A stretch of DNA of 29,197 nucleotides, taken from NCBI GenBank assembly GCA_900316925.1, contig ONEU01000089.1, positions 1 through 29,197 on the forward strand, read 5' to 3'. Below are positions 13,488 to 20,972 of this stretch, one piece after another. Under the pieces are notes generated by a model. The model was not told the origin of the DNA. It made no database searches and saw nothing but the letters and a program-made list of their open reading frames with translations. The translations under genes were made by a program, and so were the position numbers. Each line of letters opens with the position of its first letter. The stretch's first letter is position 1. This DNA is from an uncultured Eubacteriales bacterium (lineage in GTDB: Bacteria; Bacillota; Clostridia; Oscillospirales; Acutalibacteraceae).

Positions 13488-15896
13488 TTGAAGTACGATC
13501 ATAAGGCAATTGAACCAAAGTGGCAGCAGAAGTGGGAAGAGGCAGGTATCTTCCATGCGGAAGCAAACAGCACCAAGCCGAAATTCTACACGCTGATTGA
13601 ATTTCCCTATCCCTCGGGACAGGGACTCCATGTGGGACATCCCCGTTCCTACACGGCACTGGATATTATTTCCAGAAAGCGCAGACAGCAGGGCTATAAT
13701 GTGCTGTATCCCATCGGTTGGGATGCTTTTGGCCTGCCGACGGAAAACTATGCCATCAAGAATCATGTCCATCCGAAAATCGTGACCGCAAAGAATGTGG
13801 CACGCTTCAAGAGCCAGCTGCAGTCACTGGGTATTTCCTTCGACTGGAGCCGTGAGATCAATACCACCGATCCGAAATATTATAAGTGGACGCAGTGGAT
13901 CTTCCTGCAGCTCTTCAAGCACGGCCTCGCTTATAAAAAGGAGATGGCCGTCAACTGGTGTACCTCCTGTAAGTGCGTGCTGGCAAACGAAGAGGTTGTC
14001 AACGGCGTCTGTGAGCGCTGCGGCAGCGAGGTTGTCAGAAAGGTGAAATCTCAGTGGATGCTGAAGATCACCGCCTATGCCGACAGACTCATCAACGACC
14101 TTGCTCTGGTGGCTTATCCGGATCGTGTAAAGGCACAGCAGAAGAACTGGATCGGCCGTTCCACCGGCGCAGAGGTGGATTTCACCACCACCACCGGCGA
14201 TACCCTGACCGTTTACACCACCCGTCCCGATACCCTGTTCGGCGCTACTTATATGGTTATTTCTCCGGAGCACCCCATTATTGAGAAGCTCTCCGGTGTC
14301 ATTAAAAATATGGATGAGATCAGGGCTTATCAGGAGGCCGCTGCCAGAAAGTCCGATTTTGAGCGGACAGAGGTGGCCAAGGATAAGACCGGTGTGAAAA
14401 TTGAGGGTGTAGAGGCTATCAACCCCGTCAATGACCGACAGATTCCGATCTTCATTTCCGACTATGTACTTGTTTCCTACGGTACTGGTGCCATCATGGC
14501 AGTACCGGCGCATGATACCCGTGACCATGATTTCGCCAAGAAGTTTGATCTGCCCATCATCGAGGTGGTCAAGGGAGGCGAAGATGTACAGAAGGAAGCA
14601 TTCACCGACTGTGCAACGGGTATTCTGGTAAATTCCGGCTATCTGGACGGGCTGTCCGTGGAGGATGCCAAGAAGAAGATCATCGACGAGCTGGAAAAGA
14701 CCGGCAAGGGTCATGCCAAGGTAAACTTCAAGCTGCGTGACTGGGTATTCTCCCGTCAGCGCTACTGGGGCGAGCCGATCCCGATCGTACACTGTCCGTG
14801 CTGCGGTGCAGTTGCCGTGCCGGAGAGTGAGCTTCCGCTGGAGCTGCCGGATGTGGAGTCCTACGAGCCCACCGATACCGGTGAATCCCCGCTTGCCAAG
14901 ATGACCGACTGGGTGAATACCAAATGTCCGAAGTGCGGCAAGGATGCTGTGCGTGAGACCGACACCATGCCGCAGTGGGCAGGTTCCTCCTGGTACTTCC
15001 TGCGCTACATGGATCCCCACAACGACAACGCCCTGGCAAGTCCGGAGGCGCTGAACTACTGGTCACCCGTTGACTGGTACAACGGCGGTATGGAGCATAC
15101 CACCCTGCATCTGCTGTACAGCCGTTTCTGGCACAAGTTCCTCTATGATATCAAGGTAGTTCCCACGCCGGAGCCCTATGCAAAGCGTACCAGTCACGGT
15201 ATGATCCTCGGCGAGAACGGCGAGAAGATGAGTAAATCCAGAGGCAATGTGGTCAACCCTGATGACATCGTCAACACCTATGGCGCAGACACCCTGCGTT
15301 TGTTCGAGATGTTCATCGGCGACTTTGAAAACGCCGCCCCGTGGGATTCCAACAGCATCAAGGGCTGCCGCCGCTTTATTGAGCGTTTCTGCGGCATGAC
15401 GTCCATCGTTTCCGGCACAGAGATGCGTCCCGAGCTGGAGAGAGCCTTCCACAAGACCATCAAGAAGGTCAGTGAGGACGTGGAGAACCTGAAATTCAAC
15501 ACCGCCATTGCAACGCTGATGGCGCTGATTAACGATATTTATGCCACCGGTTCCGTAACAAAGGAAGAGCTGAAGACCTTTGCAATTCTGGTCAGCCCCT
15601 TTGCACCTCATGCAGCCGAGGAGGTATGGAGTGAGGCAAAGCTGGGCGACGGATTTGTATCAGTTGCTCCGTGGCCGGTTTTTGACGAGAGCAAATGCGT
15701 CGAAGATACCGTTGAGATCGCCGTTCAGGTCAACGGCAAGATCCGTGACAAGATCATGGTTCCTGTGGACATTGACCAGGCAAGTGCGATTGCCCAGGCA
15801 AAGCAGTCAACAAAGGTACAGGGCTTCATTGACGGCAAGACCATCGTCAAGGAGATTTACGTCAAGGGTAAGCTCATCAACATTGTGGCAAAATAA
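13488..15896 (+). CDS. leuS: Leucyl-tRNA synthetase
   Basis: Class I aminoacyl-tRNA synthetase that charges tRNA-Leu and edits mischarged products. It has 802 residues, close to the bacterial norm. Visible in order: signature PYPSGQGLHVGHP with the HIGH-type HVGH (48-51); a zinc-finger-like CTSCKCV...CERCG; the CP1 editing domain with GTGAIMAVPAHDTRD; a second zinc-binding pair (CPCCG, CPKCG); WYFLRYMDP; KMSKS (580-584); and a C-terminal tRNA-binding domain ending VKGKLINIVAK. The start is TTG 13488, with AAGGAG nine bases upstream. No T-box leader is seen in the 84-base gap after rsfS. Confidence 0.98.
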   Translation: MKYDHKAIEPKWQQKWEEAGIFHAEANSTKPKFYTLIEFPYPSGQGLHVGHPRSYTALDIISRKRRQQGYNVLYPIGWDAFGLPTENYAIKNHVHPKIVTAKNVARFKSQLQSLGISFDWSREINTTDPKYYKWTQWIFLQLFKHGLAYKKEMAVNWCTSCKCVLANEEVVNGVCERCGSEVVRKVKSQWMLKITAYADRLINDLALVAYPDRVKAQQKNWIGRSTGAEVDFTTTTGDTLTVYTTRPDTLFGATYMVISPEHPIIEKLSGVIKNMDEIRAYQEAAARKSDFERTEVAKDKTGVKIEGVEAINPVNDRQIPIFISDYVLVSYGTGAIMAVPAHDTRDHDFAKKFDLPIIEVVKGGEDVQKEAFTDCATGILVNSGYLDGLSVEDAKKKIIDELEKTGKGHAKVNFKLRDWVFSRQRYWGEPIPIVHCPCCGAVAVPESELPLELPDVESYEPTDTGESPLAKMTDWVNTKCPKCGKDAVRETDTMPQWAGSSWYFLRYMDPHNDNALASPEALNYWSPVDWYNGGMEHTTLHLLYSRFWHKFLYDIKVVPTPEPYAKRTSHGMILGENGEKMSKSRGNVVNPDDIVNTYGADTLRLFEMFIGDFENAAPWDSNSIKGCRRFIERFCGMTSIVSGTEMRPELERAFHKTIKKVSEDVENLKFNTAIATLMALINDIYATGSVTKEELKTFAILVSPFAPHAAEEVWSEAKLGDGFVSVAPWPVFDESKCVEDTVEIAVQVNGKIRDKIMVPVDIDQASAIAQAKQSTKVQGFIDGKTIVKEIYVKGKLINIVAK

Positions 15897-15914
15897 TACC
15901 GAATGGGATACAAA

Positions 15915-15956
15915 CAGGCACAGTGACTCTATGCGAGTGACTGTGCCTGCTTTTTT
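15915..15956 (+). terminator. leuS intrinsic terminator
   Basis: Outer stem of 10 bp (15915-15924 with 15940-15949), one G-G mismatch, then 4 bp (15926-15929 with 15935-15938) around loop TATGC, followed by TTTTTT (15951-15956). The arm sequence GGCACAGTGACTC resembles three other hairpins in the window. Confidence 0.88.
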
Positions 15957-15962
15957 ACCCCC

Positions 15963-15997
15963 AAAAAACACGGCCACTCTTTTCAGAGTGACCGTGT
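15963..15997 (-). terminator. Minus-strand terminator of the lipoprotein gene
   Basis: 13-bp arms (15968-15980 with 15985-15997) around a TTTC loop. The single non-Watson-Crick pair is C-A on the plus strand but G-U on the minus strand, and A6 at 15963-15968 gives a U-run only on the minus transcript. It is therefore oriented leftward and faces the leuS terminator across a few bases. Confidence 0.85.
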
Positions 15998-16030
15998 GTG
16001 TCATGTGAAATGATGATACGGGGCGAGAAA

Positions 16031-16855
16031 TTACTCTTCGTCATCGTTGCCTTCAGCAGGCTCTTCCTCGGTGCTTTCATCGCTGCTGCCCTCTGCGGGG
16101 TTCACAGCCTCGGGAGCATCCTCAGGAGTAGTAACATGGCCCTGCATCGTGATCATAGCCTTAATGCTATTGACAGCAGTTTCCTTATCGGTCTCAGCCT
16201 TCATGGTGAATACAGCCTCAATACCGCTTACGGCAGCTGTGTACTGGGTAAGTTCAGCATCGTTTGTGAGGGTGATTACCAACTGCTTGCCGTCAGCGGT
16301 GGTGATGGTAACCGGAACAGAACCGGTGCCGTCGCCGTTATCAACAACCTGGCCTCTTTCGGAAGCACCAAAGCAAAGAACATCCATTACACCCTGGCCT
16401 TCCTCTGTGAAGTGGTTTACTACCAGCAGGCTGCTCTGGTTTTCATCATTAAAGGTGATAAAGGTGAGCTCGTAGCCGGTGTTTTCATCCTTACCGGACA
16501 TCATGTCACCGATCTGGTCTGCAGTAAGGTTGTTAAGATCAACAGTACCGGGAGTAACGGATGCCTCGGTAGTATCATCCTTGCTCTCCTCGGAGGACTC
16601 AGCCTTGCTCTCGGTGGAGGACTCAGCCTTGCTCTCGGTAGAGGACTCAGCCTTGCTCTCGGTGGAGGACTCAGCCTTGCTCTCGGTGGAGGACTCAGCC
16701 TTGCTCTCGGTAGAAGACTCAGTCTTGCTTGCCTGAGAAGAAGTGGTAGACGCCTTGCTGCTCTCGTTCTTATTGCCGTTACAGCCGACTGCCACACAAG
16801 CCATCATGGAGACAGCCAGTGCAGCTGTCAGGATTTTTACGATTGTAGACTTCAT
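16031..16855 (-). CDS. Lipoprotein with Ser/Glu-rich octapeptide repeats, function unknown
   Basis: A 274-residue secreted lipoprotein. The N-terminus MKSTIVKILTAALAVSMMAC is a signal peptide ending in lipobox VAVGC with C25 as the predicted lipidated cysteine. About 45 residues of tandem octapeptides (SSTESKAE-type) form a flexible stalk, followed by a folded region (about 85-250; DLNNLTADQIGDMMSG, YELTFITFND) and an acidic tail (ESTEEEPAEGNDDEE). I do not recognise the folded region. ATG 16855 has AAGGAG upstream; the frame stays open further 5' but that part lies across the promoter. A strong promoter and its own terminator make it monocistronic. Confidence 0.85.
   Translation of the reverse strand: MKSTIVKILTAALAVSMMACVAVGCNGNKNESSKASTTSSQASKTESSTESKAESSTESKAESSTESKAESSTESKAESSTESKAESSEESKDDTTEASVTPGTVDLNNLTADQIGDMMSGKDENTGYELTFITFNDENQSSLLVVNHFTEEGQGVMDVLCFGASERGQVVDNGDGTGSVPVTITTADGKQLVITLTNDAELTQYTAAVSGIEAVFTMKAETDKETAVNSIKAMITMQGHVTTPEDAPEAVNPAEGSSDESTEEEPAEGNDDEE
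16595..16714 (-). repeat. 24-bp tandem repeat, five copies
   Basis: Five near-identical 24-bp units, with boundaries at 16595, 16619, 16643, 16667 and 16691, differing only at a G/A position. A degenerate sixth copy follows to about 16735. Each unit encodes one octapeptide of the lipoprotein stalk, so copy-number change would keep the frame. Confidence 0.92.
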
Positions 16856-16880
16856 ATTGATGATCTCCTTTTCTTTTTTT

Positions 16881-16935
16881 ATGGTATGGAAATTTACCTG
16901 ATAACTATCATACCATTTGTGGTAACAAAATGCAA
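16881..16935 (-). promoter_or_regulatory. Lipoprotein promoter with operator-like inverted repeat
   Basis: On the minus strand TTGCAT (16930-16935), 17-bp spacer, TATGAT (16907-16912). A perfect inverted repeat ATGGTATG (16881-16888) and CATACCAT (16909-16916) has one arm over the -10 element and the other just downstream of the expected start site. A further palindrome TGATA/TATCA lies between them (16899-16910). The arrangement suits a repressor operator, or a hairpin if a transcript begins further upstream. Confidence 0.65.
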
Positions 16936-17017
16936 GATAAAAACCAAGTAAAAAGAGCGTCTTGTAATGAGATTGTTCCGTCATTTCGTTGTTAAAATCG
17001 AGAATGACTCCTGATTA

Positions 17018-17746
17018 TCAATCAAATTCCGGCTGAAATGCAGGCATCAGCTGTAATTTGAACAGGTTCCGGCGGTGCATGGCATCAATGCGCTGCTTCT
17101 TTTCCTCATCCTCGATCACACCCTCACGAATGTAGCGGTCCAGTTCAGCATAGGTAAAGCCGAGATTATCCTCGTCGGTTTTGCCGCACAGACCGTCGAT
17201 GGGCACCTTGTCCACCAGTACATCCGGCAGTCCCAACAGACGGCCGATCTGCTTCATTTCGGCGACGGTCAGGTTGGAGCAGGGACTGAAATCACCGGCA
17301 GCATCGCCGTAGCGGGTCGAGTAGCCCACCCAGTCTTCGGAGAGATTACAGGTGTTTGCCACACGGCCGTTGTTGCTCTGCGACACAGCGTAGAGCGTGG
17401 CCATACGGATTCGGGGCGGCAGATTGATCCGGCTCTGGGCCTGCAGCTCAAAGGGGATACTATTGATCACGCCGTCCACTGCGTCCTTGATATTCACGAT
17501 ATAGTGACGGATGCCCAGGGTATTGACCAGCAGCTTCGCCATGTCGATATCATGCTGCTCTCCGCAGGGCATCAGCACCCCGATCACCCGGTCTTTTCCT
17601 AAGGCTTCCACGCAGAGTGCCGCAACGATTGAGCTGTCCTTGCCGCCGGAAATACCGACGACGGCATTGCAGTCCTTGCCGTTTTCTTCAAAGAAGCGGC
17701 GGATCCATGCCACACATTCGTTCTTTACTTTTGCTGCATCAAACAT
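17018..17746 (-). CDS. nadE: NAD(+) synthase, ammonia-dependent
   Basis: Amidates nicotinic acid adenine dinucleotide to NAD using ATP. The 242-residue protein has the N-type ATP pyrophosphatase P-loop SGGKDSS (33-39), MPCGEQHDIDMAKLLV, CNLSEDWVGYSTRYGDAAGDFSP and the substrate-binding GKTDEDNLGFTYAELD. There is no glutaminase (nitrilase) domain, so it should use free ammonia. ATG 17746 has AGGAG upstream and a strong promoter (17777-17805). The gene stands alone between sigF and the lipoprotein gene, with no obvious terminator in the 162-base gap. Confidence 0.96.
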   Translation of the reverse strand: MFDAAKVKNECVAWIRRFFEENGKDCNAVVGISGGKDSSIVAALCVEALGKDRVIGVLMPCGEQHDIDMAKLLVNTLGIRHYIVNIKDAVDGVINSIPFELQAQSRINLPPRIRMATLYAVSQSNNGRVANTCNLSEDWVGYSTRYGDAAGDFSPCSNLTVAEMKQIGRLLGLPDVLVDKVPIDGLCGKTDEDNLGFTYAELDRYIREGVIEDEEKKQRIDAMHRRNLFKLQLMPAFQPEFD

Positions 17747-17776
17747 ACGGATGCTCCTCTCATGTTCTTTTGCATC

Positions 17777-17805
17777 ATTATAGCAAAAAACGACCGGTAT
17801 GACAA
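17777..17805 (-). promoter_or_regulatory. Sigma-A-type promoter for nadE
   Basis: On the minus strand TTGTCA (17800-17805), 17-bp spacer, perfect TATAAT (17777-17782), about 31 bases from ATG 17746. Confidence 0.8.
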
Positions 17806-17895
17806 GTCCTTGCTGATTGATTTTGCAGGGCGTTTATCCTGGTGCCCCTGTTCCGGAAAGCTATGCGCATGATGTCCCGGAAGTGCGCTGACAGA

Positions 17896-18549
17896 TCAGG
17901 TGAGCTGACGGCGCAGATGGAGCAGGAGCTTTTTCTCGCGCCGTGAGACCTGTACCTGCGTCATGCCCAGGATTCCGGCGGTCTGCGTCTGGGTGAGTCC
18001 CCGGTAGAAGCGCAGGCGGATCAGCTGACGGTCACGCTCCTCCAGACGTTCCAACTCGGCCTCCAGTGACAGTCTCTCGGTGATCCGTTCATCGGGGGCG
18101 TCCACGGGGATATCCGCCTGCAAATCGCCGTCCTCGTTGGTGATGGTGAGGGAGAGCGGCGGAACGGAAGCAGACAGCGCCTCCGTGACCTGTTCGGCTG
18201 ACAGTCCCAGACGGCCGGCAAGCTCACTGACGGTGGGATCACGGCCGTGTTCCTTGAGGAAGGTCTGTGTTTCCCGTGTGACACGCAGCGAAAGCTCCTT
18301 CAGCCCCCGTGAGATTTTCACGGCGCCTCCGTCCCGGAACAGCCGCTTGATCTCTCCGATAATCACCGGTACGGCGTAGGTGGAAAACTGATAGCCCAGT
18401 CCCGGATCGAAGTGCTGCACCGCCTTGACCAGCCCCATACAGCCGGCCTGATAGAGATCGTCGTATTCAATGCCGCGCCCTTTGAAGCGCTTGGCACAGG
18501 TGTGTACAAGCCCTAAGTTCTCTTCAACCGTGATGGTACGCTCATCCAT
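17896..18549 (-). CDS. sigF: RNA polymerase sporulation sigma factor F
   Basis: First forespore-specific sigma factor, which directs early forespore transcription once released from SpoIIAB. The 217-residue protein shows region 2 (EENLGLVHTCAKRF, YDDLYQAGCMGLVKAVQHFD, FSTYAVPVIIGEIKRLFRDGG), region 3 (KISRGLKELS, DPTVSELAGRLGLS) and region 4 (ERDRQLIRLRFYRGLTQTQTAGILGMTQVQVSRREKK helix-turn-helix). SigG is similar, but the gene follows spoIIAA and spoIIAB, which settles it as SigF. ATG 18549 overlaps the spoIIAB stop by eight bases. No terminator is evident in the 149 bases before nadE. Confidence 0.96.
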   Translation of the reverse strand: MDERTITVEENLGLVHTCAKRFKGRGIEYDDLYQAGCMGLVKAVQHFDPGLGYQFSTYAVPVIIGEIKRLFRDGGAVKISRGLKELSLRVTRETQTFLKEHGRDPTVSELAGRLGLSAEQVTEALSASVPPLSLTITNEDGDLQADIPVDAPDERITERLSLEAELERLEERDRQLIRLRFYRGLTQTQTAGILGMTQVQVSRREKKLLLHLRRQLT

Positions 18550-18985
18550 TGCTCACCCGTCGGCTCAGCCGTTTTTTCAGGGTCACGGTGGTTCCCTTGC
18601 CCACGACGGAACGTACCTGCACCTGATCGGTGAAGCTCTGCATGACGGCAAATCCCAGACCTGCCCGTTCTTCCCCCGGCGCCGTTGTATAGAGCGGCTC
18701 CATGGCTTTGTGAACATCCTCTATGCCGCAGCCCCTGTCACGGATCTTCAGCACTACCTGACCGTCCTCCATCAGCCGGACCTGAATGGTGATCCTGCCG
18801 ATGGTGTTTTTGTAGGCGTGTACCACGCAGTTGGTCACGGCTTCGGAAACGGCCGTCTTGACATCGTTGAGCTCACTTACTGTGGGGTCGAGCTGGGCAA
18901 TGAAAGCGGCAACGGCAGAGCGGGCAAAGCTCTCGTTGGATGATCGGCTCTCAAAGCAAAGCTCCATTTCATTCAGCAGTTTCAT
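18542..18985 (-). CDS. spoIIAB: Anti-sigma F factor and SpoIIAA kinase
   Basis: A 147-residue GHKL-type serine kinase that holds SigF inactive and phosphorylates SpoIIAA. Motifs: N-box with NDVKTAVSEAVTNCVVHAY, G1 DRGCGIED, and ERAGLGFAVMQSF (G2). The start is ATG 18985, with GAAAGGAGAGG upstream; an upstream TTG-initiated extension (from 19012) lies inside spoIIAA and is not plausible. It overlaps spoIIAA by 17 bases and sigF by eight, so all three are translationally linked, which suits tight stoichiometry. Confidence 0.96.
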   Translation of the reverse strand: MKLLNEMELCFESRSSNESFARSAVAAFIAQLDPTVSELNDVKTAVSEAVTNCVVHAYKNTIGRITIQVRLMEDGQVVLKIRDRGCGIEDVHKAMEPLYTTAPGEERAGLGFAVMQSFTDQVQVRSVVGKGTTVTLKKRLSRRVSNG

Positions 18986-19304
18986 AAACCTCTCCTTTCT
19001 CCTCAAGCACACCCAAAGCTCCCAGTCCGGAAAGCTGCATCATGCGTTTCAGCTCGTCGGGCACGTTGACCACCGTTACCCTGCCGCCATAGAGCGTCAT
19101 CATGCGGTAACGCCCCATAATCAGTCCGATGCCGGAGCTGTCCATGAAGCCCACATCGGAAAAATCCAGGCGCAGCAGGATGGGACGCTGCTGTTGGATG
19201 AGAGTGTCGATCAACTCCCGGGCGGCTTTGGCGCTGTGGTGGTCGATCTCGCCGGATAAGCGGTATGTCAGTTCGCGGTTACTGATGCTGATCTTGTTTT
19301 TCAT
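18969..19304 (-). CDS. spoIIAA: Anti-sigma F factor antagonist
   Basis: A 111-residue STAS-domain protein. When dephosphorylated (by SpoIIE, not in this window) it displaces SigF from SpoIIAB. The phosphorylation motif FMDSSGIGLIMGRY is present, with the second serine (S57) at the position of Bacillus S58. The start is ATG 19304, with GGGAGGA upstream; the in-frame upstream extension contains that ribosome binding site and is rejected. First gene of the spoIIA operon. Its ribosome binding site lies in one arm of a long perfect inverted repeat. Confidence 0.96.
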   Translation of the reverse strand: MKNKISISNRELTYRLSGEIDHHSAKAARELIDTLIQQQRPILLRLDFSDVGFMDSSGIGLIMGRYRMMTLYGGRVTVVNVPDELKRMMQLSGLGALGVLEEKGEVYETAE

Positions 19305-19310
19305 GGCTCT

Positions 19311-19377
19311 TCCTCCCGTGATGAGCAAAGGCTCTGTTCAAAGGATGCTGCGGTATTCTCATCATATCACGGGAGGA
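19311..19377 (-). promoter_or_regulatory. Inverted repeat covering the spoIIAA ribosome binding site
   Basis: TCCTCCCGTGAT (19311-19322) and ATCACGGGAGGA (19366-19377) are perfect inverted copies of 12 bp, with an alternative inner pairing ATGAG (19321-19325) with CTCAT (19358-19362). The gene-proximal arm is the spoIIAA Shine-Dalgarno sequence itself. If both arms are transcribed, the ribosome binding site is sequestered. Confidence 0.7.
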
Positions 19378-19382
19378 CTCCG
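19355..19382 (-). promoter_or_regulatory. Tentative sigma-H-like promoter of spoIIA
   Basis: On the minus strand GAGAAT (19355-19360) resembles the GAAT core of a sigma-H -10 element, and CGGAGTC (19376-19382) is a weak match to AGGAATT. spoIIA is sigma-H dependent in Bacillus, so this is plausible but poorly matched. Confidence 0.3.
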
Positions 19383-19410
19383 AATTTTGCCGAAGAGGGA
19401 GGGAGACAAT

Positions 19411-19473
19411 CTGAAAAAATCTGAAAAAATTAACATAAAAAGAATGGAAATAGCCTAACTTTTGTGCTATAAT
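19411..19473 (+). promoter_or_regulatory. Sortase-gene promoter with phased A-tracts
   Basis: TGGAAA (19445-19450), 17-bp spacer, TATAAT (19468-19473) preceded by TGC, an extended -10. Immediately upstream, CTGAAAAAAT is tandemly duplicated (19411-19430), and further A-runs follow, phased near one helical turn. This suggests curved DNA or an UP element compensating for the weak -35. Confidence 0.65.
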
Positions 19474-19539
19474 AGAGGGGACCTGTCGATCAGGGACGGG
19501 ATCGAAAAGCCTTTCAAAGGAAAGCTGAGGAAAGAGATT

Positions 19540-20841
19540 ATGACAATACGGAAGAAAATATTAGCGGTCACGATGGCTGTTCTGTCGGCAGCCGCCCTGC
19601 ACGGATGCGCCCAACAGCCGGAAGCGGAGGAATCGAGCGAAGAAAGCAGCGAGGTATCGGTTGTTTCGGAGGTGTCGGAGGAAAGCTCGAAGGAGCCCTC
19701 CAAGCAGGAGAGTTCCCAGAAGCCCTCCAAGCAGGAGAGTTCCCAGAAGCCGAAGACGGAGTCCAAGGCGCCGGTGGATACGGGACCGAGATTTGTGGAC
19801 AGTACCTGGAGCGTGCGGTCAAATTTTTCCGACCTGCAGGCACAGAACAGCGATACGGTTGGCTGGGTTGCCGTGCCCAGCACCCCCATTGACTATGTGG
19901 TGCTGCAATCGAAGGGGGATGCCCTGCGTTCGGCATACGGGGAGGATCCCTATTACCTGTGCCGGGATTTCTATGGCAACGATTATTTCAGCGGCTCCAT
20001 TTTCCTGGATTTCAGAAGCGATGTGGGCGCTAAAAATATGATGCTGCACGGTCATTCGATGGCAAACGGCACGATGTTTGCCGGAGTGTTGAATTTTGAT
20101 AACCTTGATTTCTATAAAACGGCCCCGGTCATTACCTTCAATACCACACAGGAGGCTGCCAAGTGGAAGATCATTTCCGTCATCAAGGTGAATACCTACG
20201 AGTCGCAGGGACCGCTGTTTGTCTATCTGCGCAGTACCTTTGGCAACGACTACGATTTTCTGAATTTCGTGTATCAGCTTCGGCTGCGTTCGGTGATCGA
20301 CTGTCCGGTGGACGTGAACGAGAGCGATCAGCTGGTGACGCTGTCTACCTGTGCCTACGATTTTGACGGCTTCCGGCAGGTGATCATTGCCAGAAAGGTG
20401 CGGCCGGGAGAAGACTCCAAGGTGGATGTGAGCAAGGCAAAATACAATGCCAACCCGCTGTATCCGGATGTGTGGTACAACTACTACGGCGGCACGAAGC
20501 CGACGGTGACAAGCTTCCAGGATGCCTTGAACAAGAAGCAGATCAAATGGTACGACGGCACGCGGAAGTGGTCGAAAAAGGATGACGACAACCTTGCAAA
20601 GCTGCTGCAGACATATAAGGACAATGCCGAGAGGCGGATGCGCAACGAGATCAAGGATAACGAATACTCCTCGGATAGCCAGGCGGCCATTGAGCAGGTC
20701 ATTGCATTGTATATGCCTGTGATCCGGGAGACGACGTATATTGCCGGCATCAATGATCTGATCAGGCAGGGAAATGCCGTGATTGCGCAGTATCAACCGA
20801 CAGGCAAGAAGAAACAGACCTCAACGCAAAGCTCCGGATAA
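19540..20841 (+). CDS. Class B sortase with lipoprotein signal peptide
   Basis: A 433-residue extracytoplasmic cysteine transpeptidase of the sortase B class. The N-terminus MTIRKKILAVTMAVLSAAAL ends in lipobox LHGC (C23), so it should be lipid-anchored. A Ser/Glu/Lys-rich stalk (about 28-82) contains a 9-residue duplication. The sortase domain follows with H172 (LHGHSM), C271 (TLSTCAYDF) and R279 (FRQVIIARK), the catalytic triad. A C-terminal extension of about 145 residues has no family I recognise. ATG 19540 has GAGGAAAG upstream; the frame opens earlier but lacks a site. No substrate with a sorting signal is seen in the window, so its target is unknown. Confidence 0.88.
   Translation: MTIRKKILAVTMAVLSAAALHGCAQQPEAEESSEESSEVSVVSEVSEESSKEPSKQESSQKPSKQESSQKPKTESKAPVDTGPRFVDSTWSVRSNFSDLQAQNSDTVGWVAVPSTPIDYVVLQSKGDALRSAYGEDPYYLCRDFYGNDYFSGSIFLDFRSDVGAKNMMLHGHSMANGTMFAGVLNFDNLDFYKTAPVITFNTTQEAAKWKIISVIKVNTYESQGPLFVYLRSTFGNDYDFLNFVYQLRLRSVIDCPVDVNESDQLVTLSTCAYDFDGFRQVIIARKVRPGEDSKVDVSKAKYNANPLYPDVWYNYYGGTKPTVTSFQDALNKKQIKWYDGTRKWSKKDDDNLAKLLQTYKDNAERRMRNEIKDNEYSSDSQAAIEQVIALYMPVIRETTYIAGINDLIRQGNAVIAQYQPTGKKKQTSTQSSG
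19695..19748 (+). repeat. 27-bp direct duplication in the sortase stalk
   Basis: Two exact 27-bp copies (19695-19721 and 19722-19748), each encoding PSKQESSQK. Being in frame, the duplication lengthens the linker between the lipid anchor and the sortase domain. Confidence 0.9.
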
Positions 20842-20854
20842 AAGAATGGATGAC

Positions 20855-20901
20855 AAAAAAGCAACGGCACGGTTACTTCGTGAAGAGTGACCGTGCCGTT
20901 G
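20855..20901 (-). terminator. Minus-oriented terminator-like hairpin after the sortase gene
   Basis: 12-bp arms (20862-20873 with 20890-20901), with a small inner stem CTTC/GAAG (20876-20879 with 20882-20885). A6 at 20855-20860 gives a U-run only on the minus strand, although both flanking genes are on the plus strand. Arm sequence GGCACGGT recurs in other hairpins here. Confidence 0.65.
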
Positions 20902-20972
20902 TCGTCTCCGCTGGGGAATATGACAGGAATTGTTGGCAAAGGGGGCGCATATTCTTTGTGGGAGGGATGAAG

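Noticed and set aside
16595..16714. CRISPR-like repeat array
   Set aside because: The units are contiguous, without spacers, and in frame within a lipoprotein gene.
16001..16951. Long plus-strand open frame opposite the lipoprotein gene
   Set aside because: It is an antisense shadow of the 24-bp repeat array and its flanks, with repetitive low-complexity protein and no ribosome binding site. The minus-strand lipoprotein has a signal peptide, promoter and terminator.
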